In this document: positions 21,568-33,953 of the stretch, in pieces
How positions within the stretch are numbered: position 1 is the first letter of the stretch
Layout: each line of letters starts with the position of its first letter
Assembly (NCBI GenBank): GCA_029465975.1
Contig: CM055755.1
Location: forward strand, 3,845,909 to 3,909,908
Source: Dallia pectoralis
Lineage: Eukaryota; Chordata; Actinopteri; Esociformes; Umbridae
Reading direction: 5' to 3'
DNA length: 64,000 nucleotides
Notes under the pieces: model-generated
Told to the model about the DNA's origin: nothing
Database searches by the model: none
Seen by the model: only the letters and a program-made list of their open reading frames with translations
Translations under genes and position numbers: made by a program

Positions 21568-24151
21568 AATACAGACGTGTATCTATTGGCCTCATGAACT
21601 GTCAACACAGAGCACCAGAACAACGATTCAGATTGGACGCTACCATGCCGAAACTGGAGGAAAAAGCTGACTGTGGCAGTCCTAGGATAACTTGGTTTCT
21701 ACGCCGATTTTGTTTCTACGGCGTCTTGGTTTCTACAGCCTGCACTTCTACGTTCCCCTTAAGATCTGTATTAACTCCAGCGAAATGTAAGTTATAACAA
21801 ATATCAGTAATCTGAAGGCAAACTGAACAATGATAAACTCATCCGGATGTTAATTTAAAGGATTGAGATTTTACGAACAAGATTACAAAGCTGTTTTACA
21901 CAGTCATATATTAAAACCAGTTATTTTCACTTTCACAGTGCCCTGCTAATTGTGCCAAGAAAAGTTCATAGCATGTGTTTAGAGCCTTTCATTCTCTGCC
22001 GTCATTATAAACACAATACTCCATAATGACAAAGTGTGTCAGAAATTTGTGCACATTTATTGAAATAAACAAAACCTAGACTGAACAAATGGCAAGTGAA
22101 AACCAATGGAGAACAGTGACAAACAAGAAAACAAAAGCAATTGTGTTGGATTGCACGTTAATCTAAGCCTACGTCAGACTAGTTCCTAGTTGGGATGAGG
22201 GTTTTGGACGAATTAATTTCCACGGCTGGACCAGATTAACGTCTCATATAAAATCATGGAAGAGTCGAGACACTGAGCATCGATGAGATGGTGACAGTTT
22301 GTGTAGCCGTGGAACAGAGAAGCAGTGCTTTGCTTTGCTTTGCTCAAGAAGATTTCTGACAGGAAAATCGTGTGTGGATCTTCAAAGCAGGCCACCAATC
22401 AAAGCAGCCAGGTCTGGGCTACTGCTGAGAGTGAACAAGAAGATATAAGTAAAGAAGTAAATGGAGTGATTGGTGCACAACAACAAACAGAAAGTGTGGA
22501 TGGAGGAAAAATGGGACTCCATTCATACTTGTTCTTTGATGTCCTCTCCATGTCAGACAAAGGTTGATTCGGTGAGATACTCTGTTGGGGCTTTGATGCC
22601 GGAGCACAGCCCAGTACAATAAATGCTAGGACAGATTTGGTCACACGGGCCAGTATGTGTAGGCAAGAAGAGTATTGTGCGCCGGCCGAAGAAAAAAGCT
22701 GCGACTGTGCCGATGAATTTAAGACCTCCGGCTGTTCGATGAGCACCCTTCAGGATGAAGGCGATGCAAAGGAAGACTAAGTGCTGTCCGTTTTGTCGAA
22801 CATCTGGAGGCGGCGGAGAGCGGGTGGTGAGAAGGCGGACGCTATTGGACCTGTGGCGGCGAAACCGGGGATTTTGTACAATTTACTTCACGGGTAATTA
22901 GCCGCACAAGCGGAGCAAACGTTGACATGTGTTAAATGCGGCTTAAGGTTTTTTGGACGGGCAAGACACTCTGTGTACAGTGTATCCTTTAGATGAGTGT
23001 GTGAATTTCACTTCATGCGATAACATATTTTTGTTCTCCCAGCGAAGTTTGATCTAATTTGATCTCACACGGCCTAGTAGTTTCTAGTCGGGAAGAAAAC
23101 CAACAAAAAAAGATAAGCAATCAGTTATTTTGGTGATTGCACCAACCATGTGGTATACGAACAACAATTGATTTAATGCAATTTCCCAGGTTTCATCTAT
23201 CAATATTTAAATACTGCATTAGTGTTGTATATACTGTTTGGAACAATGGTATTACAACTGGAATTAAAAAGTGCTAAACATCAGCAGTCAATGCCGAGGA
23301 CATTATAAAAGTGGATTTAGCACCAACGTCTTCAAGTTCGAGGAATTCCGCGCTTTCTTGCGTGTGGAGCGTCACCTTGGTGATCATGAGGATGGAAGCG
23401 CGTCGCCCCGCCCCCCTTTTCGCCCGGAAAAATACCCATCAGCGAGCCGAAGACAGCTTGTCACAAACCATTTCCCTCTGTCTCCCAGCCCTGGCCAGAA
23501 GACTAGGAGAGATACCAGGAGCTGTGGCGGTGCTGAAGCCTTGTCAATTAGCCGCGGATCTCTGGCAGATGCCACTCTACCCCAGCTCATCAGTGCTGCC
23601 TGCAAGAATTAATCACTCGGATTTGACTCCTTCCAACAAGGGCCCGGCTTCTAATTTGGCCTCTGGATGCCACGCGAGGTAAAAAAGGGTTATTAAGATT
23701 CCCTCAATTAAAAACATTACAATCAAATTAAAGTGCTTGCTCATATGAGATCCTTACCCTATTCACGTGGGGGATTTAGCCGTGCTGTGTAATTTGATGG
23801 GACATTAATGAGCTCGCCGAATACATGTATCTACTGGTAATGACTGCCAATAATTATCTGGGGTGTAACAGAAACTGATCTTCCTTTTATCAGAAATTAC
23901 TAATTGCAAATGTTGATGCATTGTCAAAAAATGGGCATTTTCTTTTAAATTGTTCGCGGCGCCTAATCAGAATTGTATTATCTCTAAAACATGGGAAAAC
24001 AAAAAGAAACACTGGCAGACAAATTTGATTAGTAGTTATTGTGAATTGCAAGCAGCCTCGTCCCTCTGAACTCTCCACAGTGGTGGAAATGACAAAATCT
24101 TTGCCGACTGGTTCCTGATCCGGGAACACTAAACCCTGGGGGCTTCGACAT
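21568..24151. other. Unassigned DNA with a candidate conserved segment
   Basis: Contains a Tc1-type repeat piece (21995-22080), a small CTTTG tandem (22326-22345) and a segment at about 23500-23850 with dense homeodomain-like motifs discussed in the findings. Open frames up to 123 codons overlap on both strands without domain signal. Confidence 0.4.
21995..22080 (-). mobile_element. Terminal fragment of a salmonid-type Tc1-like repeat
   Basis: AATACTCCATAATGACAAAG, then TGTCAGAAATTTGTGCACAT and TTATTGAAATAAACAAAA resemble the abundant repeat end ACACAATACCCCATAATGAC AAAGC ... AGAAATTTTTGCAAATTTAT TAAAAATAAAAAAC known from salmonid genomes, where it borders Tc1-like transposon sequence. The coding part is absent here. 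The match is from memory. Confidence 0.45.
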
Positions 24152-25040
24152 CTATTCTGGAGGTTTCTTCTTCATCCACCCACATCGTGTCTGTGGTGTG
24201 ATTGTGGACTCTTCTATTCCGGAGGTTTCTTCTTCATCCACCCACATCGTGTCTGTGGTGTGATTGTGGACTCTTCTATTCCGGAGGTTTCTTCTTCATC
24301 CACCCACATCGTGTCTGTGGTGTGATTGTGGACTCTTCTATTCCGGAGGTTTCTTCTTCATCCACCCACATCGTGTCTGTGGTGTGATTGTGGACTCTTC
24401 TATTCCGGAGGTTTCTTCTTCATCCACCCACATCGTGTCTGTGGTGTGATTGTGGACTCTTCTATTCCGGAGGTTTCTTCTTCATCCACCCACATCGTGT
24501 CTGTGGTGTGATTTTGGACTCTTCTATTCCGGAGGTTTCTTCTTCATCCACCCACATCGTGTCTGTGGTGTGATTGTGGACTCTTCTATTCCGGAGGTTT
24601 CTTCTTCATCCACCCACATCGTGTCTGTGGTGTGATTGTGGACTCTTCTATTCCGGAGGTTTCTTCTTCATCCACCCACATCGTGTCTGTGGTGTGATTG
24701 TGGACTCTTCTTTTCCGGATTGTGGACTCTTCTATTCCGGAGGTTTCTTCTTCATCCATCCAGGTTTCTTCTTCATCCACATCGTGTCGACTCTTCTATT
24801 CCGGAGGTTTCTTCTTCATCTGTGGTGTGATTTGACTCTTCTATTTTTCTATTCGGAGGTTTCTTCTTCATCCACCCACATCGTGTCTGTGGTGTGATTG
24901 TGGACTCTTCTATTCCGGAGGTTTCTTCTTCATCCACCCACATCGTGTCTGTGGTGTGATTGTGGACTCTTCTATTCCGGAGGTTTCTTCTTCATCCACC
25001 CACATCGTGTCTGTGGTGTGATTGTGTACTCTTCTGTTCC
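24152..25040. repeat. 62-bp minisatellite, ~14 units with a scrambled centre
   Basis: The unit runs GTGTGATTGTGGACTCTTCT, ATTCCGGAGGTTTCTTCTTC, ATCCACCCACATCGTGTCTG, TG. Nine near-identical units (24152-24710) are followed by about 150 bp (24711-24860) of shuffled and truncated unit pieces, then three regular units. One unit has TTTTGG for TTGTGG. Because 62 is not a multiple of three, each unit opens its own 61-codon frame. All such frames are artefacts. Confidence 0.97.
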
Positions 25041-28000
25041 AGGGATTTGTTTGTGGCAAAGCTGCGTTCATGACTAGGGCTCGGGGAGATTGGGATGCCA
25101 TCGTCGTAGTGGAAAGCTCTTTGGTTAAATCCATGCCAGGCTGGGCTTATTCTCAAGGATATTCCCAAAGTGTTTTCACATGAAAAGGTGGTCCTGGATG
25201 CTATGTTAGCTACAATATCAACACGGGGAACCCAGAAGTTCTGAGAATCCTGACTTACATCTGCTGGTTAAAGTTGCACCATTTCCTTTAAATTATTCAT
25301 TAAATTACTTCCTGGGATCCTTCCTAATTGACAATTGCCTAACGAACTAATATTAATCTGGTTTGAAACCTGCGCATAGTATTTTTGACTGGAATCACAG
25401 TGGTGGCAAATGATATTGCCAGAGCTTTGAATCGGACATTACACTGTGCAACTCAATTCATTTGCTTTAAGTAATTTAGATTTCTCAAAATGATACAGTT
25501 CTGTTTTTGATGAAAAAACTGACATCGTTGTGCTTGGCTGAAGACACATGCCTTTGGTTTTATAATAATCTCAGCGAAATATATTCCATGCTATTAGTAG
25601 ACAATATATAATCTACATGTGTGTCTGCAGAAGTGCAACTCAACGTTTTGTCCCCTTTACTGTCCACTCGGCATCTATATATGTATGTATATTTACTCTA
25701 TACGTTTATGATCTCTGTGACTCTGTAAACAACTGGAATGTTCCTTTTCATACTGTAAATTACAGCCCAACTTCTCCACAAGCATTTGCAAACCACCAGA
25801 CTGATTTTCAAATACTCGAAAATTTCACGTACAGCCCCGTGACTGGTGCAAAATGCAAGTTAAACATTGCAGAAGCTATTCTCAAAGTCCCAAAAATCAG
25901 CGATCGGCCCATCTATAACATCCTACACGTGGCGGTCTCCTCTTAGGGAGCGCGCTCGTATCTACAGAAACCGTGGGATTTGGTTAGGTTCTCATTTCTT
26001 CTTCAAAACACATATTGCAGAGTTGGTGAAGAGTTTATTGACAAAGAAACTCATCTCAGCACAGGAAATAAATGATACACGCCGCCTTTATATCAACCCC
26101 GGACTCTGATGTGCCATATATGAATGTGTCGGCATCCATAAACGCCTCGAGATACAGTCGATCGCGCGGCATATTGCCGGTACAGGCCTCGGCACACATT
26201 ATTGTCTTTTCACACTACGGTTTGCTGGGAGCCTGACACCCAGAAGGGCCTGACATCGGTTACTGATCGTATTCAAACCTCCGCGATGTCCAACCTCGAA
26301 GATGAACTGGAAAACGTGCAGTTCTGAAATGCAGTCTCACTAGTGGCCTTCAGATACCATGGCCCTAGAATCCAACCCATCAAACGCCAGAATCAATTTT
26401 GGTGTCCGTCGGGAAATTTAAATGTTTGAAAAATGCAATTTTTTGATTCACTGCGATTACTTTTTCTCTAAAAGTCTGCATATTTTATAATTGACATTTC
26501 ATATAATACTTATTACTAACACAGCATATAATGCTACTCACACAGCATGTTACTGCAGGAATGATGCCAGATCTCAGATATTCTCACAGGGAGAATATCA
26601 GTCCGAGGGCTAATCTAAAATCTGATCCACATTCAATAACAGTATATCAAATCAAATCTCCGCCTTGGGCGACGCAGACATAATCACGTTAGTAATGACG
26701 CGTCGCAGGTCCACTTCCTCGTGAATGCGGTGTGTGCATTAACCAGTCTTCAAACTGCCCCGACAATCGCTCTCATACAGCCGGGAGAGGATGAAGGAGA
26801 GAAGCCCGTTTGGGCACTATACTGCAGTCACCTCCGAGCCTCCGGAGAGACGCCTGTCACCGTCCATCAATCAGACCCGACCACAGGTGGTGGCGTCCGG
26901 GACTTATCGCCCCGTCCGAGCCAAGCCAGTCTGTCTGTCATTCTGCGATGACATCACAAGCTCCGTCTTTGTCTTGTCTCTGTGGATGCGACAAACTTCA
27001 CTTCACTACACCCCGAGTCCTGGCAGTCGATGAAGAGGCATACGGCATCGTCACCGTCGATGTGATGCTGTGACATTATTTAGGGTATATTTATTATAGA
27101 TTAAAAGAAGGAAACAGCAATGAGAACTGGTGAATTGGCGAGGGATGTATTCCACTTGATGCGTTCCCTAAACTATTTAATTACACTGCACGTCTGCTTT
27201 TCAATGAGCCTTTCGAGTCACCACATCACTCTGGTTTTTACCATAATGCACATCAAAACAGAATCAGCAATAACATTTTCAGCAAAAGCCATGCATAATG
27301 TTTTGCTGCAAAATCAATGATTTGTTGTGTTGGCACTTGTGTACAACACCTAGAAGTGGCTTTAGAGTAATAGTCACCTTAAATGGCAGCTAACGACCAG
27401 GGTTGGTCCCCAGAGGGTAAGACTGGTAGCCTGGTTCAAATGACACCATTCACTGTGTGGCAGGAAGAGATCTAAAGCGTGTGATTGGTTAAAAGCCTAA
27501 GTTACAGGCCTGGAGATCTCTGCATGCCTACACATTAATTTGTTTCTACATTTGGTTAATAACTTAGAATCGTGTTCTAATGGACGCCCCCTGGCACGGT
27601 TGACAAGCTGAATTTGCCTTCCCCCTCCGGTAGCAAAAACAAAACATAATTATAACAATATTTGAAATGAAGTGTAATTCATACCTCATAGCTGACCCAT
27701 GCAAATTATTCTAATGAATGATTAAACATGCCCAACTTCAAATACTGATTCATAGTTCCTCCATCTAATTATGTCACATAATGCTCATGGGAATATAAAA
27801 GTATTAGTATTATTCAAGAACTTTGTAACATGATTGATTACACCCACTTATTTTAATTGCTAAGTTACTTCGAAAAAAAACTGTATCCGTTGACTTCCTC
27901 CATCCGGACTAGAGGCACCTGGGTATTCCTGCAGAACATTTCTCCATTTTTTAAGGAAACTATTTCAATTCTAAACATATTTTTGACAAACCAATCACTC

Positions 28001-28917
28001 TAGAAAAAAAAGTCATGGCAAAAGTCATGTCGTCTAAATCATGTCGAAAATGTTTCTGTCACAGCAGATGCAACCTCGTCTTTTAAATGTGAACCTCTTT
28101 TGCTCATATACAAAACATCTCTGCGCAATTGCCCAATCAACTGTCCATGTTAATTTGCACATAAAAAGGCACTAAAGAGTTGCTATTTGCAAGAATGGAC
28201 CAAGCTAGGTGACTGGTAGAGATGTACAGATGTATGATGGGCAAATCTAGCCAGAACCCACTATATAAATGTACTGTATGCTACTCTACTCACACACACA
28301 TGAAATATAGATGAATGAAGACCTACGCGCTTTCACAAATGTGTACGTGCTAGCAAACACGCTTTATGAAAGAATTGTATGCATGGTTAAGATTGTTGGA
28401 ACAGGAGAACACGACAGGGCCCCCGTGACTGGCACAAAAGGCCGGGTTTAGGATGGTCAGAGGTGTCTCTGTTTACAGTGGATATTATTCAAATGTTATT
28501 ATCTTAGCAGTTGATGTTATCCAGAGAAAATTTTTGAAAAAAAAACGCTACACTTCATATATACATTTAAATGTATACTCTATATATAAATGTCACTTCA
28601 TACTCTATCCGCTTGTCTAACATCACCTTAGATTTAGGAGTCCTTTCTGTTTAGGGGAAAAGAGATGCCCAGAGTGTGATTTTACACAACGCATTTACAG
28701 AAGGATTCCTGCGGATCTCCAGACATTTCAGACAGTAGACAACCTCCGAATTGCCAGGAGATGCCCACTGACCTTATCGAGGCCCAGAAAGATGTGACAG
28801 AGGACGTCACACATGGAACATTTGTGTGATTGAGGGGATTTGGAGACTTGTCAGAATTGTCATGTTGGCTTTGCAGAGGTCGGCTGGATCCAGACCCGGA
28901 CCACAAAGAGTAGCAAC
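25041..28917. other. Unassigned intergenic DNA
   Basis: 3.9 kb with no recognised repeat or gene. AT-rich with a few CpG-containing segments (26120-26180, 26700-26900). Open frames of up to 109 codons lack domain features. Confidence 0.4.
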
Positions 28918-28980
28918 ATGCAATACACAGACATGATGGTGTTGTTTGGCCGTACAAAGCCCTGTGTGGGAGGGAATAGA

Positions 28981-29206
28981 GTGGTCACGGCTAGTGGTCA
29001 CGGCTAGTTGTCACGACTAGTGGTCACATCTAGTGGTCACGGCTAGTTGTCACGGCTAGTTGTCACGGCTAGTTGTCACGGCTAGTTGTCACGACTAGTT
29101 GTCACGACTAGTTGTCACGTCTAGTGGTCACGTCTAGTGGTCACGTCTAGTGGTCACGGCTAGTTGTCACGGCTAGCTGTCACGGCTAATTGTCACGGCT
29201 AGTTGT
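28981..29206. repeat. 13-bp minisatellite array 1, ~17 copies
   Basis: The unit is CTAGTTGTCACGG, with variation confined to two sites: TTGTCAC versus GGTCAC, and the CGG/CGA/CGT/CAT dinucleotide before CTAG. The GACTAG-T variant produces ACTAGT sites. Confidence 0.97.
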
Positions 29207-29325
29207 TGTGACGAGCGCAATTTGAAACATGGGTCCTATCGACACCCAACCAAACATGCAATATGCAATACACAGACATGATGGTGTTGTTTGGCCGTAC
29301 AAAGCCCTGTGTGGGAGGGAATAGA

Positions 29326-29812
29326 GTGGTCACGGCTAGTGGTCACATCTAGTGGTCACGGCTAGTGGTCACGGCTAGTTGTCACGACTAGTTGTCACGA
29401 CTAGTTGTCACGTCTAGTTGTCACGACTAGTTGTCACGTCTAGTTGTCACGACTAGTTGTCACGACTAGTGGTCACATCTAGTGGTCACGTCTAGTTGTC
29501 ACGACTAGTTGTCACGACTAGTGGTCACATCTAGTGGTCACGGCTAGTTGTCACGACTAGTTGTCACGACTAGTTGTCACGACTAGTGGTCACATCTAGT
29601 GGTCACGGCTAGTTGTCACGACTAGTTGTCACGACTAGTTGTCACGTCTAGTTGTCACGACTAGTTGTCACGACTAGTTGTCACGTCTAGTGGTCACGGC
29701 TAGTTGTCACGGCTAGTTGTCACGGCTAGTTGTCACGGCTAGTTGTCACGGCTAGCTTTCACGGCTAGTTGTCAGGGCTAGTTGTCACGTCTAATTGTCA
29801 CGGCTAGTTGTT
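29326..29812. repeat. 13-bp minisatellite array 2, ~37 copies
   Basis: Same 13-mer as array 1. Variants occur in repeating order: the run GTGGTCACATCTAGTGGTCA then CGGCTAG or CGTCTAG, followed by several TTGTCACGACTAG units, recurs about three times between 29470 and 29650. This implies block-wise expansion of a multi-unit segment. Confidence 0.97.
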
Positions 29813-29862
29813 GTGACGAGCGCAATTTGAAACATGGATCCTATCGACACCCAACCAAACAC

Positions 29863-30812
29863 CCGGACGACAAACATCCAGGTGGTTCTCCTACCCTAAT
29901 TTAACACACCTCATCAAAGCTTATTCAGGATATTCACAAGTGGGGTTGGAGAGACGGCGTAGAGGAGAAATCTAGGAACAGAATTCGGTCGACTTGCCCG
30001 GGGCCAATGATGTGGTTTCTAATAGGCTGTCTCACTGTGCCTTCCTCACTCCAGAAGACAGTACAATAACTCAACAGCTGCTCGTTCTGGACAGACAGCC
30101 CATAACAGCACTTCCAGCAGTACTAAGAGCAACCGACCAAATTTCTGACTAATTTCGAAGATCTTTAATTTAAAAAACAACCGCACATGTATTTAGTACA
30201 AAGACATTTACATAACAATTGAACACACACCTGTATCCAAACTATCGACATATAATGTTTGACTTGGGGACTAACAGACAGGACGTAAAAGGACAAGGGT
30301 TGTAACTAAGCACAGCCAGCGGGGTTCTGGCTTTATTATCATTTTGCTGGCATAAATGAGGTTGTGTCTCTACAAACATATACGCTCAGACGTAGGCGAC
30401 AAATCACGCCGCGTTCACCATCTTATCCGAATTTCAAACACAGCCGGACACAACTTGCCAACTATCGCTGACTTATCTTCAATTAGCAAAAGAGCTTGTT
30501 GTTGAGGCAAGAAACACGGAAGACATATTGATTTTATTTCTAGGCTAAAGAAGGCCTGTGTCTAATGAATTTCAAAGTCACAAAACCAACTGATACAGAG
30601 ATCTTTTCTTCCACAAAAATAAAGAACTTAACCAGCCGTCCAAGCAGAACCGGGTTTCCCCGGGTACCCACAATTCATTGCCCTTCCCCGGTCATTACCG
30701 GCCCCCCATGGACTCATCTTTGCGGTCTGTCTATAATACTTACAGTACACACAGTTGTAGGTTTGTTGTTTACACTCACTCAAGTGGACAAACGCAAAGC
30801 TGCATTAGTGAT

Positions 30813-30843
<31 letters not shown>

Positions 30844-32254
30844 TCTGTGATCTGTTGGGATAGCATGTGACCGGTATTCAAATTGAGACTGTTCTGCTAG
30901 CCAATCAGCATCAACTGCTCTTGCTAGTGATAGTCTGATCGTCTGCCTTCAGAGGTGTTGATGAGAATTTCTTGCTTTTATAGCTGAAAGAAATTACGCA
31001 TTTCCCGCTAAAGCATATCTTCTCACCTTTACATCAAGAACGGAATCACAGTTTAGATATGATAGCCACCGTGAGACAAATCAATTAGAGTTATAATGTT
31101 TTGTTGTACAACAGCTGAATGAAGACCAGGCAGAGATCTTTAGTTTAGAACGTTTCCACGGAAATGGTGCCTCTTTAGATTGACTGAAGTGCCGAAAGCT
31201 TGTTGCAGCAATCTACTGTAATGGTGAAATAAGAGTACATAGCAACAGGCAAGGCTACCAATGTCCAGCAACATAGTTAGTCACTATAACAGATGTGCTC
31301 TGTTACATAACAACATAACACACTATCTTACTAGATAGAAGTGCATTTCATGGAACGAGCAAGGCCCTATTTGCAAACGCCATTTTTTCCCATGTATCGA
31401 CTAGCCAAACAACTTGCTGCGAGCTTTTGTATTTATCCGGACGTGAGACCAATTCTAGCCAGCAAAGATTACAGCTGAACAATTCTAACCAGCAAAAGAT
31501 CACCGCTGACCAATTCTAGCCGGCAAAGATCACCGCGGGTTTCAAGGTGCCGCAATTAGAACTAGTCAACGGCCAATTATTTCCCAGAGATGTGGTGTGA
31601 GCAGGCAGCCGAGGGAAGATTGTCCCGAGAAACACGCGTGTGTTAAGCAGAAATAGAAAGAAAATCATACGGTACATTAAAAACATCACACCTCAGACGG
31701 CGGCTCCATTCTCCTCAGAAGGCAACAGTGAGACAATACGTCCAATCAAAACAACACGTTCACCCCGTAGTCACTTTAGTCCTCTGAATCAGGAGCCGCA
31801 CACGGCGACTGCGCTTTGTAGAGAACGCTTACTGGCGACGGGCCAACGCAAACAAAGCACTTAGGCTGGCCTACACCTAAAAGTTAATCCGCTGTCACGG
31901 CGACGACAGACATTCGGTGGCAGAAGACACATTCTCCCTGAGTCATTAAGTTGTAATGGACAAAGTCTTCCCTGCTACAGGAAATGTGCCGGCTTTATCG
32001 TCGGGACATGCCAAGCCGTCGGTTAGCACGCCGGGCTCCGACTGAGCGTGAACATACTGCGAGGAAGAAAGGCAGATTTAGGACAGACGACTCGTTCGGT
32101 GGCTCGCGTCCAGCTAATCGCCCGTCTCACCGGGCGCCAAGTCACCAGCGTGCCGTTCTCTTCATCCTCGCCGCTGGAAACGGAAAGTTCTCGGGGCCAG
32201 GACGTTTTAGAGGTCACATCTAGATTTTTTGGGTGCTTCCGACCTCGTGTGAAA
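29863..32254. other. Unassigned DNA
   Basis: Contains a (CT)n tract at 30811-30842 and a short triplicate at 31449-31545 (listed). A 75-98-codon set of frames at 31984-32335 overlaps on both strands in CpG-rich sequence and lacks recognisable domains. Confidence 0.4.
31449..31545. repeat. Degenerate ~31-bp tandem triplicate
   Basis: Three copies of ACCAATTCTAGCCAGCAAAG followed by ATCACCGCTG, with substitutions (AACAATTCTAACC..., GCCGGCAAAG). Confidence 0.8.
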
Positions 32255-32588
32255 CCCTGTGGGGAAACTCTTTCCTGTTTCAGCATGACTGTGCCCCTGA
32301 CCTCAACCCCACTGAACACGTTTGGCGTACATTAAAATGGCGGTTGTGAACCAGGCTTTCATGTCCTGACCTTAGTGCCAGCCCTCCTGAATGCTCTTTT
32401 GCTTGAATGGCCACAAACCCTTACAGACAAACTCCAGAATCATCTGGAAAGCCATCCCAGAAGAGTGGCGGCTGTAGAGGATGGCAAACCAACTACATAT
32501 TAATGCCCAGAGTTTTAGAACAAGAAGTACAACTAGCTCATACGGTTGTAATGGTCATGTGTCCACATACTTTTGGCCATTTATTGTA
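32255..32588 (+). mobile_element. Tc1-like element, 3' part of transposase plus right inverted-repeat end
   Basis: CTTTCCTGTTTCAGCATGAC TGTGCCCC is the codon region for the FQHDCAP motif, and TGACCTCAACCCCACTGAAC ACGTTTGG encodes DLNPTEHVW; both are catalytic-domain landmarks of Tc1-like transposases. About 100 bp that normally separates them is missing at 32296/32297. Downstream, GAATGGCCACAAACCC, CCATCCCAGAAGAGTGGCGG and ATTAATGCCC are typical of the C-terminal coding and 3' region. GTCCACATACTTTTGGCCAT ends the element at a TA-rich boundary (the (TA)n tract at 32589-32612). Stops and indels make it inactive. Confidence 0.88.
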
Positions 32589-33676
32589 CGTATATATATA
32601 TATATATATAATAACCTGGATAGTGTACATTGTGCTTGAATTTCAACAGTGACTGCTGTCTATTCTGTGACCCTGGAATGCTATAGTCTGTTTAACAATG
32701 TAAGTGCACGATTACAAGAGGCAATTGGACAGGAATTCAATTAAACCGCATCTATCAATTAAAACACATTTACACTTTATCTATAGCAGAAGCATTTACG
32801 CTGTTACTATAAAAGAAACGATTACACCGTGTCTAAAGAAGGAACCTTTACACCGTTAACATAAAATAAATATTTGTACTGTTTATATTAAAGAAACATT
32901 TACACCGTTAATATAGAAGAAACCTTTTAACCGTTTTTATAGAACAAGCTTAGTAATAATAACAGGCACCAAATAACTTGACAAAAAAAACCAGTTCATG
33001 TTCCAGAACATTCCCTGTCATTCAGAAACACAGGACAGTTGCTTTAACCTCACACTGGGGCAACACAAAGATGTACTTGGCCATGTGGAGATTTGGGCAG
33101 TTTCTAGCCATATGGTCACCTTGAGAGTTCATGGGAGATGCCACTAGAGATTGGCATCCCGCTGTAAAAATGACTCTGTGTCCTGGAAAACAAAAGCTGC
33201 TGTAACAGCTGCCAAGAGGCCAAACTAAAAGTGTAATTATACGAGCCAAAAAAAACAATGTTTGCTCCTCCAGTCCCCTTAATGAAGCTATTTTATTCAC
33301 CCTGGTATGACAAAAGAAGTCATGAGAAAAACGAAATAGTATTAGTATTGATTTAGAAGTGCACATGTATGCATCGTCATCCATCAGCGGTGGGTTTAAT
33401 TATTTCGAAGCCAAATGTATCTAGCAAATTAATGACATGATCATTCAACCCCCAGAAAAAAGTCATCAGAAACTAATAAAAAAAAACTGGTGGATGTAAT
33501 TTAGTCATATTAAATGTAAACAGCCAGCTATAACCGAGTTACAATGAGAATTTATACACGGTGCTTGAAGTGTAATGAGAAAACTAACCCTCATTAGTCA
33601 ACTTACAAAGACAACAAACAGTGGCATTAACTGACCCCTTCACGGATTCTAAACACTGCGGCATGAGGCCGATGTG
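32589..33676. other. Unassigned AT-rich DNA with a degenerate tandem repeat
   Basis: A (TA)n tract follows the Tc1 end. The rest is unassigned apart from the listed degenerate array at 32764-32945. A minus-strand 120-codon frame (33022-33384) has no domain signal. Confidence 0.4.
32764..32945. repeat. Old, degenerate ~36-bp tandem repeat
   Basis: About five copies built around AAGAAACATTTACACCGTTA ATATAG, with heavy substitution (ATTTACGCTGTTAC, CGATTACACCGTGTC, CCTTTACACCGTTAAC, CATTTACACCGTTAAT, CCTTTTAACCGTTTTT). It appears much older than the homogeneous arrays elsewhere in the window. Confidence 0.75.
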
Positions 33677-33953
33677 GGTCAGGTTCATGGTAGAACACGG
33701 CTCAGGTTCATGGTAGAACACAGGTCAGGTCCAATGGTAGAACACCGGTCAGGTTCATAGTAGAACACGGGTCAGGTTCATGGTAGAACAATGGTCAGGT
33801 CCATGGTAGAACACCGGTCAAGTCTATGGTAGAACACCGGTCAGGTTCATAGTAGAACACGGGTCAGGTTCATGGTAGAACACAGGTCAGGTCCATGGTA
33901 GAACACAGGTCAGGTCCTTGGTAGAACACGGGTCAGGTTCATGGTAGAACACA
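33677..33953. repeat. 23-bp minisatellite, ~12 copies
   Basis: The unit is GGTCAGGTTCATGGTAGAAC ACG. Variants include CAGGTCC, TTCATAG, CACCGG, CACAGG and one-base insertions (CCAATGG). Confidence 0.96.

Larger units (their letters stand above)
28918..29862. repeat. Tandemly duplicated module containing a 13-bp minisatellite
   Basis: Two modules lie head to tail. Each has the left flank ATGCAATACACAGACATGAT... (28918-28980 and 29263-29325), a 13-mer array, and the right flank TGTTGTGACGAGCGCAATTT... ending CAACCAAACA (29206-29258 and 29812-29862). The flanks are almost identical: one difference seen, GGGTCC versus GGATCC. The first module is ~345 bp and the second ~600 bp because the second array is about twice as long. 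Confidence 0.92.

Noticed and set aside
21153..21797. Frames of 136-175 codons with (SVAFTW)n and (TDQVKA)n
   Set aside because: Artefact of the 18-bp period, open on three frames at once.
28981..29812. CRISPR-like repeat array
   Set aside because: Units are contiguous 13-mers without unique spacers, in eukaryotic DNA with no cas genes. The same reasoning excludes all other arrays.
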